Part shown: positions 52,554 to 61,437 of the stretch, in pieces
Position numbering within the stretch: position 1 is the first letter of the stretch
Layout of the letters: the number at the start of each line of letters is the position of its first letter
Notes under the pieces: model-generated
Seen by the model: the letters and a program-made list of their open reading frames with translations, nothing else
Told to the model about the DNA's origin: nothing
The model's database searches: none
DNA from: Paracholeplasma vituli
GTDB taxonomy: Bacteria; Bacillota_I; Bacilli_A; Acholeplasmatales; UBA5453
Assembly: GCF_025446935.1 (NCBI RefSeq)
Contig: NZ_JAOEGN010000010.1
Span: 1-64,000 of the forward strand
Length of the DNA stretch: 64,000 bases
Direction of reading: 5' to 3'
Position numbers and translations under genes: made by a program

Positions 52554-54502
52554 TATCCATTAAGCATGTAACAAAACAATTTCAACAAAAAAATGAAATT
52601 ACATATGGGTTAAATGATGTTTCTTTGGATATTAATGGTCCTGGCCTGATTGGTATTCGAGGTCACTCTGGAAGTGGAAAGACAACATTACTTAATCTTA
52701 TTTATGGATTCGATCACACGTATGAAGGCGAAATAAACCTTGACCTATCATTAAATGAAATGTATTACATTACACAAAAGAATGTCTTACTTAGAAATCA
52801 AAGGGTTATCGATCAGTTTAAAGTCGCTATGACAGAATACGCTGAAGACAAAGTAAAAGTAGCATTACGAAATGTTAGCCTGGATGAATCTTATTTGTAT
52901 AAAGAGACAAAGTATCTGTCTACAGGTGAAGAAAAGCGACTCATGATTGCTCTCGCATTGATTAAGGATGTGAAATTACTGCTTGCGGATGAACCTACAG
53001 AAAATCTAGATGAGTACAATCAATCCATCATCATGTCACTACTTAAAAATATGTCTAAAACAATCACAGTGATGGTAGTTTCTCATAATGAAAAACTATT
53101 GAGTGAATATGCTGATCGTATCATCGTGTTTGACCATGGCACCATCCAAAGTGATCGAGACAATCATTCGATTATCGATTCATTGATTCATCCTAAACAA
53201 GTTATCGAAAAAATCATTCCAAGAACAAGCACAAGATTTACCTCTTTTAGTCATAACCTAAGTTATGTCTTAATCGCTTTATTTTTAGTTGCACTTAGTT
53301 TGTTGCTGAGTGTTACCACACGATTGATTATTAAAGATGAGGCTTCGTTCTTACAATTCAATGAAAAAGCCTATGTAATAGATACGGTAGATTCATCAAT
53401 CGAAAATGCAATTATTGAAGGTAGCGTTTTTCCAATCTATCAGCAGTTATTCAGCGTTAGAGGGATGTTTTTATCAGAAATAGAACAGTATGCATACTTG
53501 ATTCCGGTTCAAAATCAACAGATTAGTTTTGTGGATTCACAAGCGATAAAGCGTCGTTATCTCTTTGGTAATGCACCTACTCAATTCAATGAAGTTGCCC
53601 TTTCCATTAAAAGTGCGAGAATGATGCTAGAAGCAAACACATTACCAATTAACGTAGATATGAAAGACTTGATTGGTAAACGACTAGAACTCAGTTATCA
53701 AAATCTTGCTTACACTTTTTATGTGACAGGTATATATGATAGTCAAGCGTTAGAAATTGCGAATCATCAAGATATTTATGTGTTCACGACACCGCATTAC
53801 AATATATCCTACGCATCAATGATTAATTTAATACCTAATACAAGTGTTTTGGCTCATGATGAAGTATTCGTTAGTGACCAAACTAGCTACAGCATAAATG
53901 ACACGATAGAAGTATTGGGCAAGACATATAAAGTAAAAGGTGTATACACAGATTCTAACACATTGAATAGAATCATATTTTCAAATGAGATTTTAAATCA
54001 AATCAATTATGAAATTCATAAAGAAATGAATAATCGATTTGTGGTATTAAATCAGGATTTGATTAGGAGTAAGGACCAAAAATCTTATGATTTAAGTTAC
54101 AGTGAATATATTAGTAGTAGAGTGGTAACTTTCACCATTTTTATCATTTTATCTATGATTTTGACAGTAGGACTGTATTTTACAATAATCTTAACAACTA
54201 CTTATGAGCTAGCGTATTATGAATCTGATATATTGTTTTACAAATTGAATCATTACTCTAATCAACAAATTGTACGAATTTTTATAATGAAGTACCTGAA
54301 AGGTGTCATCGGTTCAACTTTATTCACAACAATCATTATTGGTTTATTCTTAAGTAATACGAGCAGTTCATACTTATATAGATCAACTGTGCTTTTAGTT
54401 ATATTAGGGATCATTGGCTTAAGTTTGATATTAATACTATATTATTTAATAATCATTTCAAAAGCCAATAAGGGTATTTTAAAAATGTACAAAGAAGAAT
54501 AG
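52550..54502 (+). CDS. Fused ABC transporter ATPase-permease, second of a pair
   Basis: This 650-residue paralogue of the preceding protein has the same order: ATPase (Walker A GHSGSGKTT, Walker B LLLADEPTENLDE, switch His in VVSHNE), a membrane helix near 235, an external domain and three C-terminal helices. Its signature motif is altered (LSTGEEKR for LSGGQxxR), so one of the two composite ATP sites in a heterodimer may be weak, as in many asymmetric exporters. The 4-base overlap with its partner implies coupled translation. The cargo is unknown; the nearest candidate is the secreted fragment at 50198. Confidence 0.85.
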   Translation: MISIKHVTKQFQQKNEITYGLNDVSLDINGPGLIGIRGHSGSGKTTLLNLIYGFDHTYEGEINLDLSLNEMYYITQKNVLLRNQRVIDQFKVAMTEYAEDKVKVALRNVSLDESYLYKETKYLSTGEEKRLMIALALIKDVKLLLADEPTENLDEYNQSIIMSLLKNMSKTITVMVVSHNEKLLSEYADRIIVFDHGTIQSDRDNHSIIDSLIHPKQVIEKIIPRTSTRFTSFSHNLSYVLIALFLVALSLLLSVTTRLIIKDEASFLQFNEKAYVIDTVDSSIENAIIEGSVFPIYQQLFSVRGMFLSEIEQYAYLIPVQNQQISFVDSQAIKRRYLFGNAPTQFNEVALSIKSARMMLEANTLPINVDMKDLIGKRLELSYQNLAYTFYVTGIYDSQALEIANHQDIYVFTTPHYNISYASMINLIPNTSVLAHDEVFVSDQTSYSINDTIEVLGKTYKVKGVYTDSNTLNRIIFSNEILNQINYEIHKEMNNRFVVLNQDLIRSKDQKSYDLSYSEYISSRVVTFTIFIILSMILTVGLYFTIILTTTYELAYYESDILFYKLNHYSNQQIVRIFIMKYLKGVIGSTLFTTIIIGLFLSNTSSSYLYRSTVLLVILGIIGLSLILILYYLIIISKANKGILKMYKEE

Positions 54503-54541
54503 TGTTTGTTCACCTTCTGCAGACAAAAACTAGCCAAATAC

Positions 54542-54806
54542 ATGTTTCCACTCTGAAAAAAGTCTTGTTAAGGGAAACATAAATTAGCTTAAAATATGTT
54601 TCCTACGTACATTAAACTGCAAAAATGAAAGCAATCACATATACTCCACGCACGTTGAAAGTATCACATTGCTTTCTCTAAAAACCGCTTAACAAAGCCA
54701 TTCATACAATAGAACAAGAAGCATTTACCCCTTTAAAACTGGGTTAAATGCTTCTTTTTTTCTTTTTACTCATTGTGGAAACATATCTAAATCAATGTGG
54801 AAACAT
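54542..54806. repeat. Dispersed structured repeat, copy 2: MITE-like element with terminal inverted repeats
   Basis: The segment is bounded by ATGTTTCCAC (54542-54551) and its inverted copy GTGGAAACAT (54797-54806). Inside are further GGAAACAT/ATGTTTCC copies, the pair GAAAGCAAT (54627-54635)/ATTGCTTTC, and a strong terminator (54716-54752, AAGAAGCATTTA.../...TAAATGCTTCTTTTTTT). No coding frame is present. It matches copy 1 over its right 155 bases and copies 3 and 4 over its left half. The repeated GTGGAAACAT recalls the multiple transposase-binding repeats at IS21-type ends, which is inference. Confidence 0.75.
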
Positions 54807-54975
54807 CAAACTATAAGAATATTGAATTTATTAATAATACGAATTATTGTATAATAAAGATTGGAGTGATGTACTTTAAGGGGTTTAAATCTGAAGAAGT
54901 AGTTAATTTAAAACTAATCAAAAGTTTATGCTTTTGATGTTATATTAAAAAAAATTACACGAGAAGGTGAAAAAA

Positions 54976-55569
54976 ATGAAAAGAACCATTGTTGTTGGTA
55001 TTGTATTGTTACTTCTGGTATTGTTAAGTGCTTGTTCAGACAATGCTGTTTATCAAAAGGGATTTGGTTATGAGAATCATGTAACCGAACCAATTGCAAT
55101 TGCAGTTAAAAGTGATAAAAAAGTTCATGCTATAGATGATTTTAGTCTTGATTTTTATTTTGGTGCGTATTATGAAATTGGTGCATACTCAAATGAAGAC
55201 TATCGAATCATTTCGTTTGCTCTTTATTTTTCAAACAACGAGTTCTTTACGGAAAATCAAATCGGTAGTAATAATGGAGTGCTTGATTACACAAACATAG
55301 CAGATGCTCACTTCATTAAAGAGATTAGTATCGCATCATTTAATACAGATGATTATCGTGTCAATATGAATGTTTCTGGTAAGTCTTTTAATCATCATGA
55401 GACCATACTAATTCCTGATAATACCATACTAAATTATGAAGGTTTCATTTTCACCGTCATTGATATTGTTTATGATCAAACAACTGAACAGTATTATTTT
55501 GGACAAAATGGTTATCAAATCACCATTTACTATACACATTTAGACAACGATTCAATTGAATTGGAATAA
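54976..55569 (+). CDS. Lipoprotein of unknown function
   Basis: The 197-residue protein has a lipoprotein signal (lipobox LSAC, Cys20) and a mature domain of about 175 residues with alternating beta strands and many aromatic and acidic residues. I do not recognise a family. The start at ATG 54976 follows GAGAAGGTG; the GTG inside that site is less likely. It stands alone, between the MITE-like repeat and an IS3-end remnant, and would depend on the Lgt and LspA enzymes for maturation. A TATAAT at 54850-54855 may be its -10 box. Confidence 0.75.
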   Translation: MKRTIVVGIVLLLLVLLSACSDNAVYQKGFGYENHVTEPIAIAVKSDKKVHAIDDFSLDFYFGAYYEIGAYSNEDYRIISFALYFSNNEFFTENQIGSNNGVLDYTNIADAHFIKEISIASFNTDDYRVNMNVSGKSFNHHETILIPDNTILNYEGFIFTVIDIVYDQTTEQYYFGQNGYQITIYYTHLDNDSIELE

Positions 55570-55603
55570 CATATTTTTTATATGATGTTGTTCATTGGAT
55601 GTA

Positions 55604-55628
55604 GTGAACTGATACCAAAAAGTTGTAC
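55604..55628. mobile_element. IS3 left-end remnant (fourth copy)
   Basis: TGAACTGATACCAAAAAGTTGTACTT matches the first 25 bases of the IS3-type left ends at 43139, 46958 and 47163 with a few changes. Nothing of orfA remains. Confidence 0.6.
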
Positions 55629-55680
55629 TTTGATTTATGAAATGATATTTAAGTAAGTTGATGATTGATTATAAACGCAA

Positions 55681-55769
55681 GTTCTTGCAAAAAAATTCAA
55701 TAGTTTGAGTTGCATATTGATATAATCTGATTATTATGCTAAAATTGTATTGAATAAAATTGCAAGAAC
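55681..55769. repeat. Inverted repeat flanking the promoter of the AAA ATPase gene
   Basis: GTTCTTGCAAAAAAATTCAAT (55681-55701) and ATTGAATAAAATTGCAAGAAC (55749-55769) match as inverted arms at 17 of 21 positions, the exception being a central AAAA that meets AAAA instead of TTTT. A TATAAT at 55721-55726 lies between the arms. It could be an operator pair or the scar of an insertion. Confidence 0.6.
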
Positions 55770-55799
55770 ATGCAAAAATATGCAATAGGTGATAATAAA

Positions 55800-57053
55800 A
55801 TGAGAATTAATAGAGACAAGTACCTTAATGAGCTAATCAGTAAAATGCATAACAAAATGATCAAAATAATCACAGGTATTAGAAGATGTGGAAAATCATA
55901 TTTGCTTAATGAAATATTTTACGATTATCTTATCTCCTTGGGTGTCAATGAAGATCATATTATAAGAATTTCCTTAGAAGATTTGGAAAATGAATATTTA
56001 ACAGACGCCTATGTGTTAAATAATCACGTAAAATCATTGATTAAGGATGACCAAATGTATTATTTAATTGTCGATGAGATCCAACAAGTTAATCGTTTTG
56101 TACCGCTTTTAAATGGGTGGTTAAAAATTAAGAATTTAGATGTTTATGTCAGTGGATCTAATTCTAGATTTTTATCTAAAGATGTGATCACTGAGTTTAG
56201 AGGAAGAGGCGATGAAATTTATGTGTCTCCTTTAACGTTCAAAGAGTACTATGATGCTCGAGGAAAAGACTTTGATGATGCATGGAATGAATATATTATT
56301 TATGGCGGAATGCCTTTTGTATTAGAAAGAAGCACGAATGAGCAAAAGTCTAAGTACTTAAAAGATTTATTTAATGAAATATACATTAAGGATATCAAAG
56401 AAAGATATGGGATTAGAAATGATTCCCAATTAGAAACGCTACTTAACATCATTTCTTCATCGATTGGTTCCTTGACAAATCCATCAAAGATAGAACATAC
56501 CTTCAAAAGTGTGAAACAAGAAACGCTTTCGAGAAACACCATAGAGAGTTATTTGGATATTTTAGAAGATACATTTTTAATTAAGAAAACTAATCGCTAC
56601 GATATTAAGGGTAGAAAGTATATTAATACACCTTCAAAATACTATTTTGTAGACATGGGACTCAGAAATGCCCGTTTAAACTTCAGGCAATTAGAAGACA
56701 CACACATGATGGAAAACATCATTTTTAGTGAACTTATTCATAGAGGTTATAATGTAGATATTGGTGTTGTTGAAGTCAGTGAAAAAAACGAAAATGGCAA
56801 CTATGTAAGAAAATCTCTAGAAATTGATTTTGTTGCAAATATTTCAAATGATAAAATTTATGTTCAATCAGCATATCATTTACCAAGTCCCGAAAAGGTG
56901 AAACAAGAGATTAGACCATTTCTAAATGTTGATGATTCATTTAGGAAATTTATTATTGTAAGAGATAACATTGATGTTAGAAAAGATGATTACGGCATTA
57001 CAACAATTGGTTTGAAACACTTCCTTTTAAATGATGATCCATTCAGGCTATAA
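55800..57053 (+). CDS. AAA-type ATPase with DUF4143 C-terminal domain
   Basis: This 417-residue protein belongs to a family of ATPases common in accessory DNA. It has Walker A GIRRCGKSYLL (about residue 25), Walker B YLIVDEIQQV, sensor-like VSGSNSRFL, and a C-terminal DUF4143 region with EIDFVANISNDKIYVQ, which resembles a PD-(D/E)XK nuclease core (Glu...Asp-Phe-Val-Ala...Lys). Function is unproven for most members; a defence or mobile-element role is often supposed. The start at 55800 lies eight bases after AGGTGA. Confidence 0.88.
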   Translation: MRINRDKYLNELISKMHNKMIKIITGIRRCGKSYLLNEIFYDYLISLGVNEDHIIRISLEDLENEYLTDAYVLNNHVKSLIKDDQMYYLIVDEIQQVNRFVPLLNGWLKIKNLDVYVSGSNSRFLSKDVITEFRGRGDEIYVSPLTFKEYYDARGKDFDDAWNEYIIYGGMPFVLERSTNEQKSKYLKDLFNEIYIKDIKERYGIRNDSQLETLLNIISSSIGSLTNPSKIEHTFKSVKQETLSRNTIESYLDILEDTFLIKKTNRYDIKGRKYINTPSKYYFVDMGLRNARLNFRQLEDTHMMENIIFSELIHRGYNVDIGVVEVSEKNENGNYVRKSLEIDFVANISNDKIYVQSAYHLPSPEKVKQEIRPFLNVDDSFRKFIIVRDNIDVRKDDYGITTIGLKHFLLNDDPFRL

Positions 57054-57082
57054 GGTTTAAAGGGTCCATTTGATCTATAAAA

Positions 57083-57370
57083 TATGTTACTTTGGTATTA
57101 TAGAAGGTTTTCAACCATGTAAAGGTAAACATAATTTAGCCGATTTTGATGTTTCTTCAATACATACAAGGTCGATTTTGAAAGCAATATGGTTTTTTCA
57201 ACACATGTAGAGTCTATCACGTTGCTTTCATTAAAATAGCACTTGTTATATACGTGACAGCACTCTTATATTTAACCCAACTTAATAAAAATCAGCCATC
57301 AGATGACCTTCATAGGTGTCCGATGTCGTTTTTTGTCTATGGTTGTATTTTTCATCCAATGTGGAAACAT
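57083..57370. repeat. Dispersed structured repeat, copy 4
   Basis: This segment shares the left half with copy 3 (CCATGTAAAGGTAAACAT, GATGTTTCTTCAATAC, ACAAGGTCGATTTTG). It carries the pair GAAAGCAAT/GTTGCTTTC around a 35-base loop and ends, like copies 1 and 2, in CAATGTGGAAACAT (to 57370). A hairpin with a T run at about 57296-57336 takes the place of the terminator. It is non-coding. Confidence 0.75.
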
Positions 57371-57534
57371 GCGATACCATAATATTTGATGATCATGATT
57401 ATTTAAATCAATCGATCGAGATTGACGCGATTGGATTCACACATCATAAAATATATGAGTTCTTTGGAGTCAAGACTATTATTCCAAATTCTATCAAAGA
57501 TATAGCGTTGAATTATCAAAAAAACAATTTATAG
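57371..57534 (+). pseudogene. C-terminal gene fragment behind the repeat
   Basis: An open frame of about 54 codons begins at the end of the repeat and ends at TAG 57532-57534, encoding TIIFDDHDYLNQSIEIDAI then FTHHKIYEFFGVKTIIPNSI. It has no start codon or ribosome binding site of its own and is followed by a good terminator. It looks like the 3' end of a gene whose front part was replaced by the repeat. I do not recognise the family. Confidence 0.4.
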
Positions 57535-57561
57535 AAATTTAAACTCGATCATCCCGTAGAT

Positions 57562-57591
57562 GACGGTTCTGCTATTGAACTGTCTTTTTTT
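57562..57591 (+). terminator. Terminator behind the gene fragment
   Basis: GACGGTTC/GAACTGTC forms an 8-base stem with one G-T pair and a 7-base loop, followed by seven Ts. Confidence 0.85.
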
Positions 57592-57743
57592 GTTATCCTA
57601 ATAATTCATTTCAAATCTGAAATATTAATTTGATAGCTTTGTTAAAACAACTTCTGGTTAACAGCTTTGTCACATTCGAAGTACTATTATTTATTCATAA
57701 TTCGTTCACATTATTATTGTATATTGATTATGAGGTATTCAAC

Positions 57744-58670
57744 ATGAAAGTAAAAAAAATACGTAAAAGGTTTTTTCTAATTGTACTTATTTTATCCGTT
57801 TCAATATTCTTGCAAGGACTTAATCAAAATATAAAAGTCAATCAGTTAATAAGAGATTTTAAAGAGCGAGGTATAGAGGGAGAGACAGTAACCATCTATT
57901 TTGATAATGGGATGGAAGAAATAAGAATGTATCACCCAGTCGAAAGAATCAATGAATATGAGAAAGCGGATACACGTAGTCTTTTTTATACAACCAAAGA
58001 TGAACCATTTATTGGGAAAAAAGGGGATATATTTGTGACTCAGGAATCACCTTTTCCAAACATATTCGGTTTTCATCAATTGATGAGTTTTTTTGTTGGA
58101 GGACACGCTGCACTGAATAATGGTAACAATCAATTCATTGAAGCTGTAGGCTTCCCAAAAGATGATGAAAGTATCTTTGATATAATCAAAGACCCTTCAG
58201 ATGGTACACATGATTATTCAGTTGGTGTAAGACAATCTTCTACTAATTATTGGATGTTGCCATATTTTAGAGGAGAAAACGACTTGTCATATCCTTATTA
58301 TGGTTCTTATTACAGAGAAAAATTCGTAGTATTAAGAGTAAAAAATATAGATGAAGAAAAACTGGATCAAACTATGTCATATGCCAATGAACATTTAGAA
58401 AATCGTTCATTATATAATTTCCTTTTCATTATGGACACAAAAAACAAATTCTACTGTACTGATTTTATAAGTCGTTCATACAGATATGGGTTAAGTAAGA
58501 ATAGTTCAGATAAAAACTATCCAAAAACCCTAAATGATAATGGTTTTGTAACAACTGTTAATGATCTTATCTTATCAAAGGATACATATATTACTGCTTA
58601 TGTAGAAAACACAGATGGAATTAGACACATCTACTATTTAGAAGATGAAGGATTGACATCTAATGAATAG
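57744..58670 (+). CDS. Membrane-anchored YiiX-like permuted NlpC/P60 papain-fold protein
   Basis: The 308-residue protein has one N-terminal membrane helix (about 8-25) and an outer domain of the permuted NlpC/P60 type, in which the catalytic His comes before the Cys. Seen are GDIFVTQESPF, FVGGHAALNNG with His121, and FYCTDFISRSYRYG with Cys238. Relatives (YiiX/YebB) are amidases or lipid-linked hydrolases; a cell-wall or lipid substrate is possible. The ATG at 57744 has GAGGT seven bases upstream; earlier in-frame starts do not. The promoter of the copper operon overlaps its last codons. Confidence 0.75.
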   Translation: MKVKKIRKRFFLIVLILSVSIFLQGLNQNIKVNQLIRDFKERGIEGETVTIYFDNGMEEIRMYHPVERINEYEKADTRSLFYTTKDEPFIGKKGDIFVTQESPFPNIFGFHQLMSFFVGGHAALNNGNNQFIEAVGFPKDDESIFDIIKDPSDGTHDYSVGVRQSSTNYWMLPYFRGENDLSYPYYGSYYREKFVVLRVKNIDEEKLDQTMSYANEHLENRSLYNFLFIMDTKNKFYCTDFISRSYRYGLSKNSSDKNYPKTLNDNGFVTTVNDLILSKDTYITAYVENTDGIRHIYYLEDEGLTSNE

Positions 58671-58711
58671 TTTGATATAGTATAGATGACCACCCCCACT
58701 ACGGGAGGGGT
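58653..58711 (+). promoter_or_regulatory. Copper-operon promoter with CsoR-like operator
   Basis: TTGACA (58653-58658) and TATAGT (58676-58681) are 17 bases apart, overlapping the end of the previous gene. At the transcript start lies a GC-rich dyad, ACCACCCC-N6-GGGAGGGGT (about 58689-58711). C and G tracts around a short spacer are characteristic of operators bound by CsoR-family copper repressors. No csoR gene lies in the window, so the regulator must be elsewhere. Confidence 0.75.
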
Positions 58712-58730
58712 AAAAAAGGAGGAATTACTT

Positions 58731-58958
58731 ATGGCAACGCTAATTTATAGAATCGGAGATATCCATTGCATCGGATGCATCAATCGCATTACTTCAGCTT
58801 TAAAATCAGCGGGAGCAATCAATGTTGATATTAATTTTTCAACACATATTGCAAAAGTATTGACTGAAGAGGAAAAACCCAATTCAAATATGTATCTTGA
58901 GGCAATTGTTCAAACAGGATATCAAGTCGAATACTTAACGACCATCGAAGAGGAATAA
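58731..58958 (+). CDS. HMA-domain metal-binding protein (CopZ-like)
   Basis: The 75-residue protein is a single ferredoxin-like HMA domain with the copper-binding motif CIGC (in IHCIGCINRI) and the end EAIVQTGYQVEYL. Such proteins carry Cu(I) to the P-type ATPase. The motif is preceded by His rather than the common Met-Thr. The ATG at 58731 follows AAGGAGG. The copA gene starts 4 bases after its stop, so the two are co-expressed under the CsoR-like operator. Confidence 0.85.
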   Translation: MATLIYRIGDIHCIGCINRITSALKSAGAINVDINFSTHIAKVLTEEEKPNSNMYLEAIVQTGYQVEYLTTIEEE

Positions 58959-58962
58959 TAAA

Positions 58963-61437
58963 ATGTCGAGTAATATTAAATATCGAGTGAATGGTATGAC
59001 TTGTGCTTCGTGTGTCAACCATGTTGAAAAAGCATTAAGAAAAGTTGAAGGTATCATTGATGTTTCTGTGAATTTAGCAACTGAAACTGCAACAATTCAA
59101 TTTGATGATAACAGTTTTAGTTCAAATCTTGCAATGAATGCTGTTAAGGGGATAGGATATGAACTCATTACTATCGAAAACAATCATAAGACTGTGACTG
59201 CCAAAGTTGATGGAATGAGTTGTGCAACATGCGCAAACAGTATTGATAATACACTGTTGAAGATGGATGGTATTATTGATGCTCATGTTAATCTCGCTAC
59301 GGAGAAAGTTACCATACAATATGACGATCGCGTCATTCGTTTTAGTGATATCAAACACCGCATCCAAAGCATTGGATATAAGATTAGTCTCGAAGTAACA
59401 AATGATGAATCGGTTGATCCTGATACACTCAAGATGAATTCCGCTAAAAAAAGAGTTCAATTGAGTTCAACAATAACTATTTTGATGATGTCACTCATGC
59501 TGATTCACATGTTTGTTGTTGAAATTCCATTATACACTTGGATCAATGCCATACTGGGTTTCCCAGTCATATTTATCATTGGCCGTCACGTGCACAGAGG
59601 AAGTTATTACTCTCTTAAATCATTGAAACCGAATATGGATGTCCTTGTGTCACTCGGATCTATTCCACCCTATCTCATCGGTCTCACAGGATTGTTTTTG
59701 CCAATCACAACATTTATCGAAATGGCAACAACAATTATGACATTTCACTTGATTGGAAAATTCCTGGAAAGTAAGGCTAAAGGAAAAGCATCCCAAGCCA
59801 TCAAAAAATTAATGGAACTAGGTGCGAAAACTGCACGCATTTTAGTCGATGGCAATGAGATCGAAGTTTTAACGAATGAACTCAGTGTTAAAGATATCAT
59901 GATTATTAGACCAGGCGAAAAAATACCAACAGACGGAATGATTATTGAAGGTAAAAGTTTAATTGATGAATCGATTGCAACAGGTGAATCGATGCCGGTC
60001 AAAAAGCATGTGGGTGACAATGTAATCGGAGCAACCATTAATAAAGATGGCTTGCTCAAAGTAGAAGTTACTAAAGTTGGTAAAGAAACATTCTTATCTC
60101 AAGTTATTGAGATGGTTGAAGCTTGTCAGGGGTCCAAAGTGCCTATACAAGAATTTGCAGACAGAATTACATCCTACTTTGTGCCAGCAATTATGGTTTT
60201 AACAGTACTCACGTTCAGTTCTTTTTTAATTTTTCAAAATTTCCATCTGAGTATCTTAAAGTATATGGAACCTATCTTACCTTGGATTAACACAGATCAA
60301 ACTCCATTAACGTTAGCATTTATTACTGCGACTGCTGTGTTAGTTATAGCATGCCCGTGTGCACTTGGATTGGGAACACCTACAGCGTTAATGGTTGGTA
60401 GTGGTGTTGGCGCAGAAAAAGGTATTCTGATTCGCAACGGTGAAGCAGTTCAAACACTTAAAGATATCAAAGCGATTGCCTTTGATAAAACTGGCACACT
60501 CACATATGGTAAACCCGTAGTGACTGACAAGCATGCGGTGAGTATCGATGAACACCAGTTGATGCTTATCGCTGGATCTCTTGAAACAGGATCAGAGCAT
60601 CCATTAGCAATGGCAATTATCGAAGATGCCAAAAAAGTCAATCAAAAGCTTTTAAATCCTACAGATTTTGAAGCCATATCTGGCATGGGTATAAAAGGTA
60701 TTCTAGATAATAAGACGTATTATTTTGGTAACAGAAAACTAATCAAATCGATTGGTCATTCTTATGATGGATTAGAATCAATGATGCAACAACTTGAAAA
60801 TGAAGCTAAAACGGTGATGATTCTAGCAGATGATATAGAGATACTTGGTATCATTGCTGTTGCAGATGCATTAAAACCTGATGCAGTACATGTTATTCGG
60901 GCAATCGAAAACCTTGGTATAACGACAGCTATGATTACTGGAGACAATTCAAGAACTGCTCAAGCAATCGCAAAAAAAGCTGGTATAACCAGAATCATCT
61001 CTGATGTTTTACCTGAAGGAAAAGTAAACGAAATTTCGAAACTCCAGAGCGAATTTGGATTAGTCGCAATGGTTGGTGACGGTATTAATGATGCACCAGC
61101 GCTTAAGCAAGCTAATGTAGGTATTGCAATTGGAACCGGTACAGATATTGCAAAAGAAGCAGCTGATGTCACTTTAGTATCTGGTGAGTTGCATACATTA
61201 CTCACATCAATTAAATTATCAAAGGCCATCTTTATTAAAATCAAACAAAACTACTTCTGGGCGTGGTTTTATAATGCGATTGCAATCCCATTTGCGATGT
61301 TAGGTTTATTACATCCTATGATTGGTGCTGCTGCAATGTCAATTAGTTCTCTTAATGTAATCTATAATTCATTGAGATTAAAAAAACAGTCATTCTTAAA
61401 GGTTGATAAGGAGTTAGTCCATGCACACTCATCATAA
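58963..61437 (+). CDS. copA: Cu(I)-exporting P1B-1 ATPase
   Basis: This 824-residue pump has two HMA domains (CASC near 15-18 and CATC near 87-90). The membrane CPC motif is at 464-466 (IACPCALGLGTP), phosphorylated Asp508 lies in DKTGTLTYGKP, SEHPLA is the nucleotide-binding histidine motif, and GDGINDAPALKQANVGIAIG is in the P domain. The last two helices carry YNAIAIPFAMLG and MSISSLNVIYNSLRLKK, the residues that mark the Cu(I) group. The 3' end overlaps lgt by 17 bases, so copper export and the lipoprotein lipidation enzyme are translationally linked. Confidence 0.95.
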   Translation: MSSNIKYRVNGMTCASCVNHVEKALRKVEGIIDVSVNLATETATIQFDDNSFSSNLAMNAVKGIGYELITIENNHKTVTAKVDGMSCATCANSIDNTLLKMDGIIDAHVNLATEKVTIQYDDRVIRFSDIKHRIQSIGYKISLEVTNDESVDPDTLKMNSAKKRVQLSSTITILMMSLMLIHMFVVEIPLYTWINAILGFPVIFIIGRHVHRGSYYSLKSLKPNMDVLVSLGSIPPYLIGLTGLFLPITTFIEMATTIMTFHLIGKFLESKAKGKASQAIKKLMELGAKTARILVDGNEIEVLTNELSVKDIMIIRPGEKIPTDGMIIEGKSLIDESIATGESMPVKKHVGDNVIGATINKDGLLKVEVTKVGKETFLSQVIEMVEACQGSKVPIQEFADRITSYFVPAIMVLTVLTFSSFLIFQNFHLSILKYMEPILPWINTDQTPLTLAFITATAVLVIACPCALGLGTPTALMVGSGVGAEKGILIRNGEAVQTLKDIKAIAFDKTGTLTYGKPVVTDKHAVSIDEHQLMLIAGSLETGSEHPLAMAIIEDAKKVNQKLLNPTDFEAISGMGIKGILDNKTYYFGNRKLIKSIGHSYDGLESMMQQLENEAKTVMILADDIEILGIIAVADALKPDAVHVIRAIENLGITTAMITGDNSRTAQAIAKKAGITRIISDVLPEGKVNEISKLQSEFGLVAMVGDGINDAPALKQANVGIAIGTGTDIAKEAADVTLVSGELHTLLTSIKLSKAIFIKIKQNYFWAWFYNAIAIPFAMLGLLHPMIGAAAMSISSLNVIYNSLRLKKQSFLKVDKELVHAHSS

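Noticed and set aside
57316-57370. Coding start of the frame at 57316
   Set aside because: This part overlaps the repeat end (AATGTGGAAACAT) and a terminator-like hairpin, so only the portion after 57370 can be an old coding fragment.
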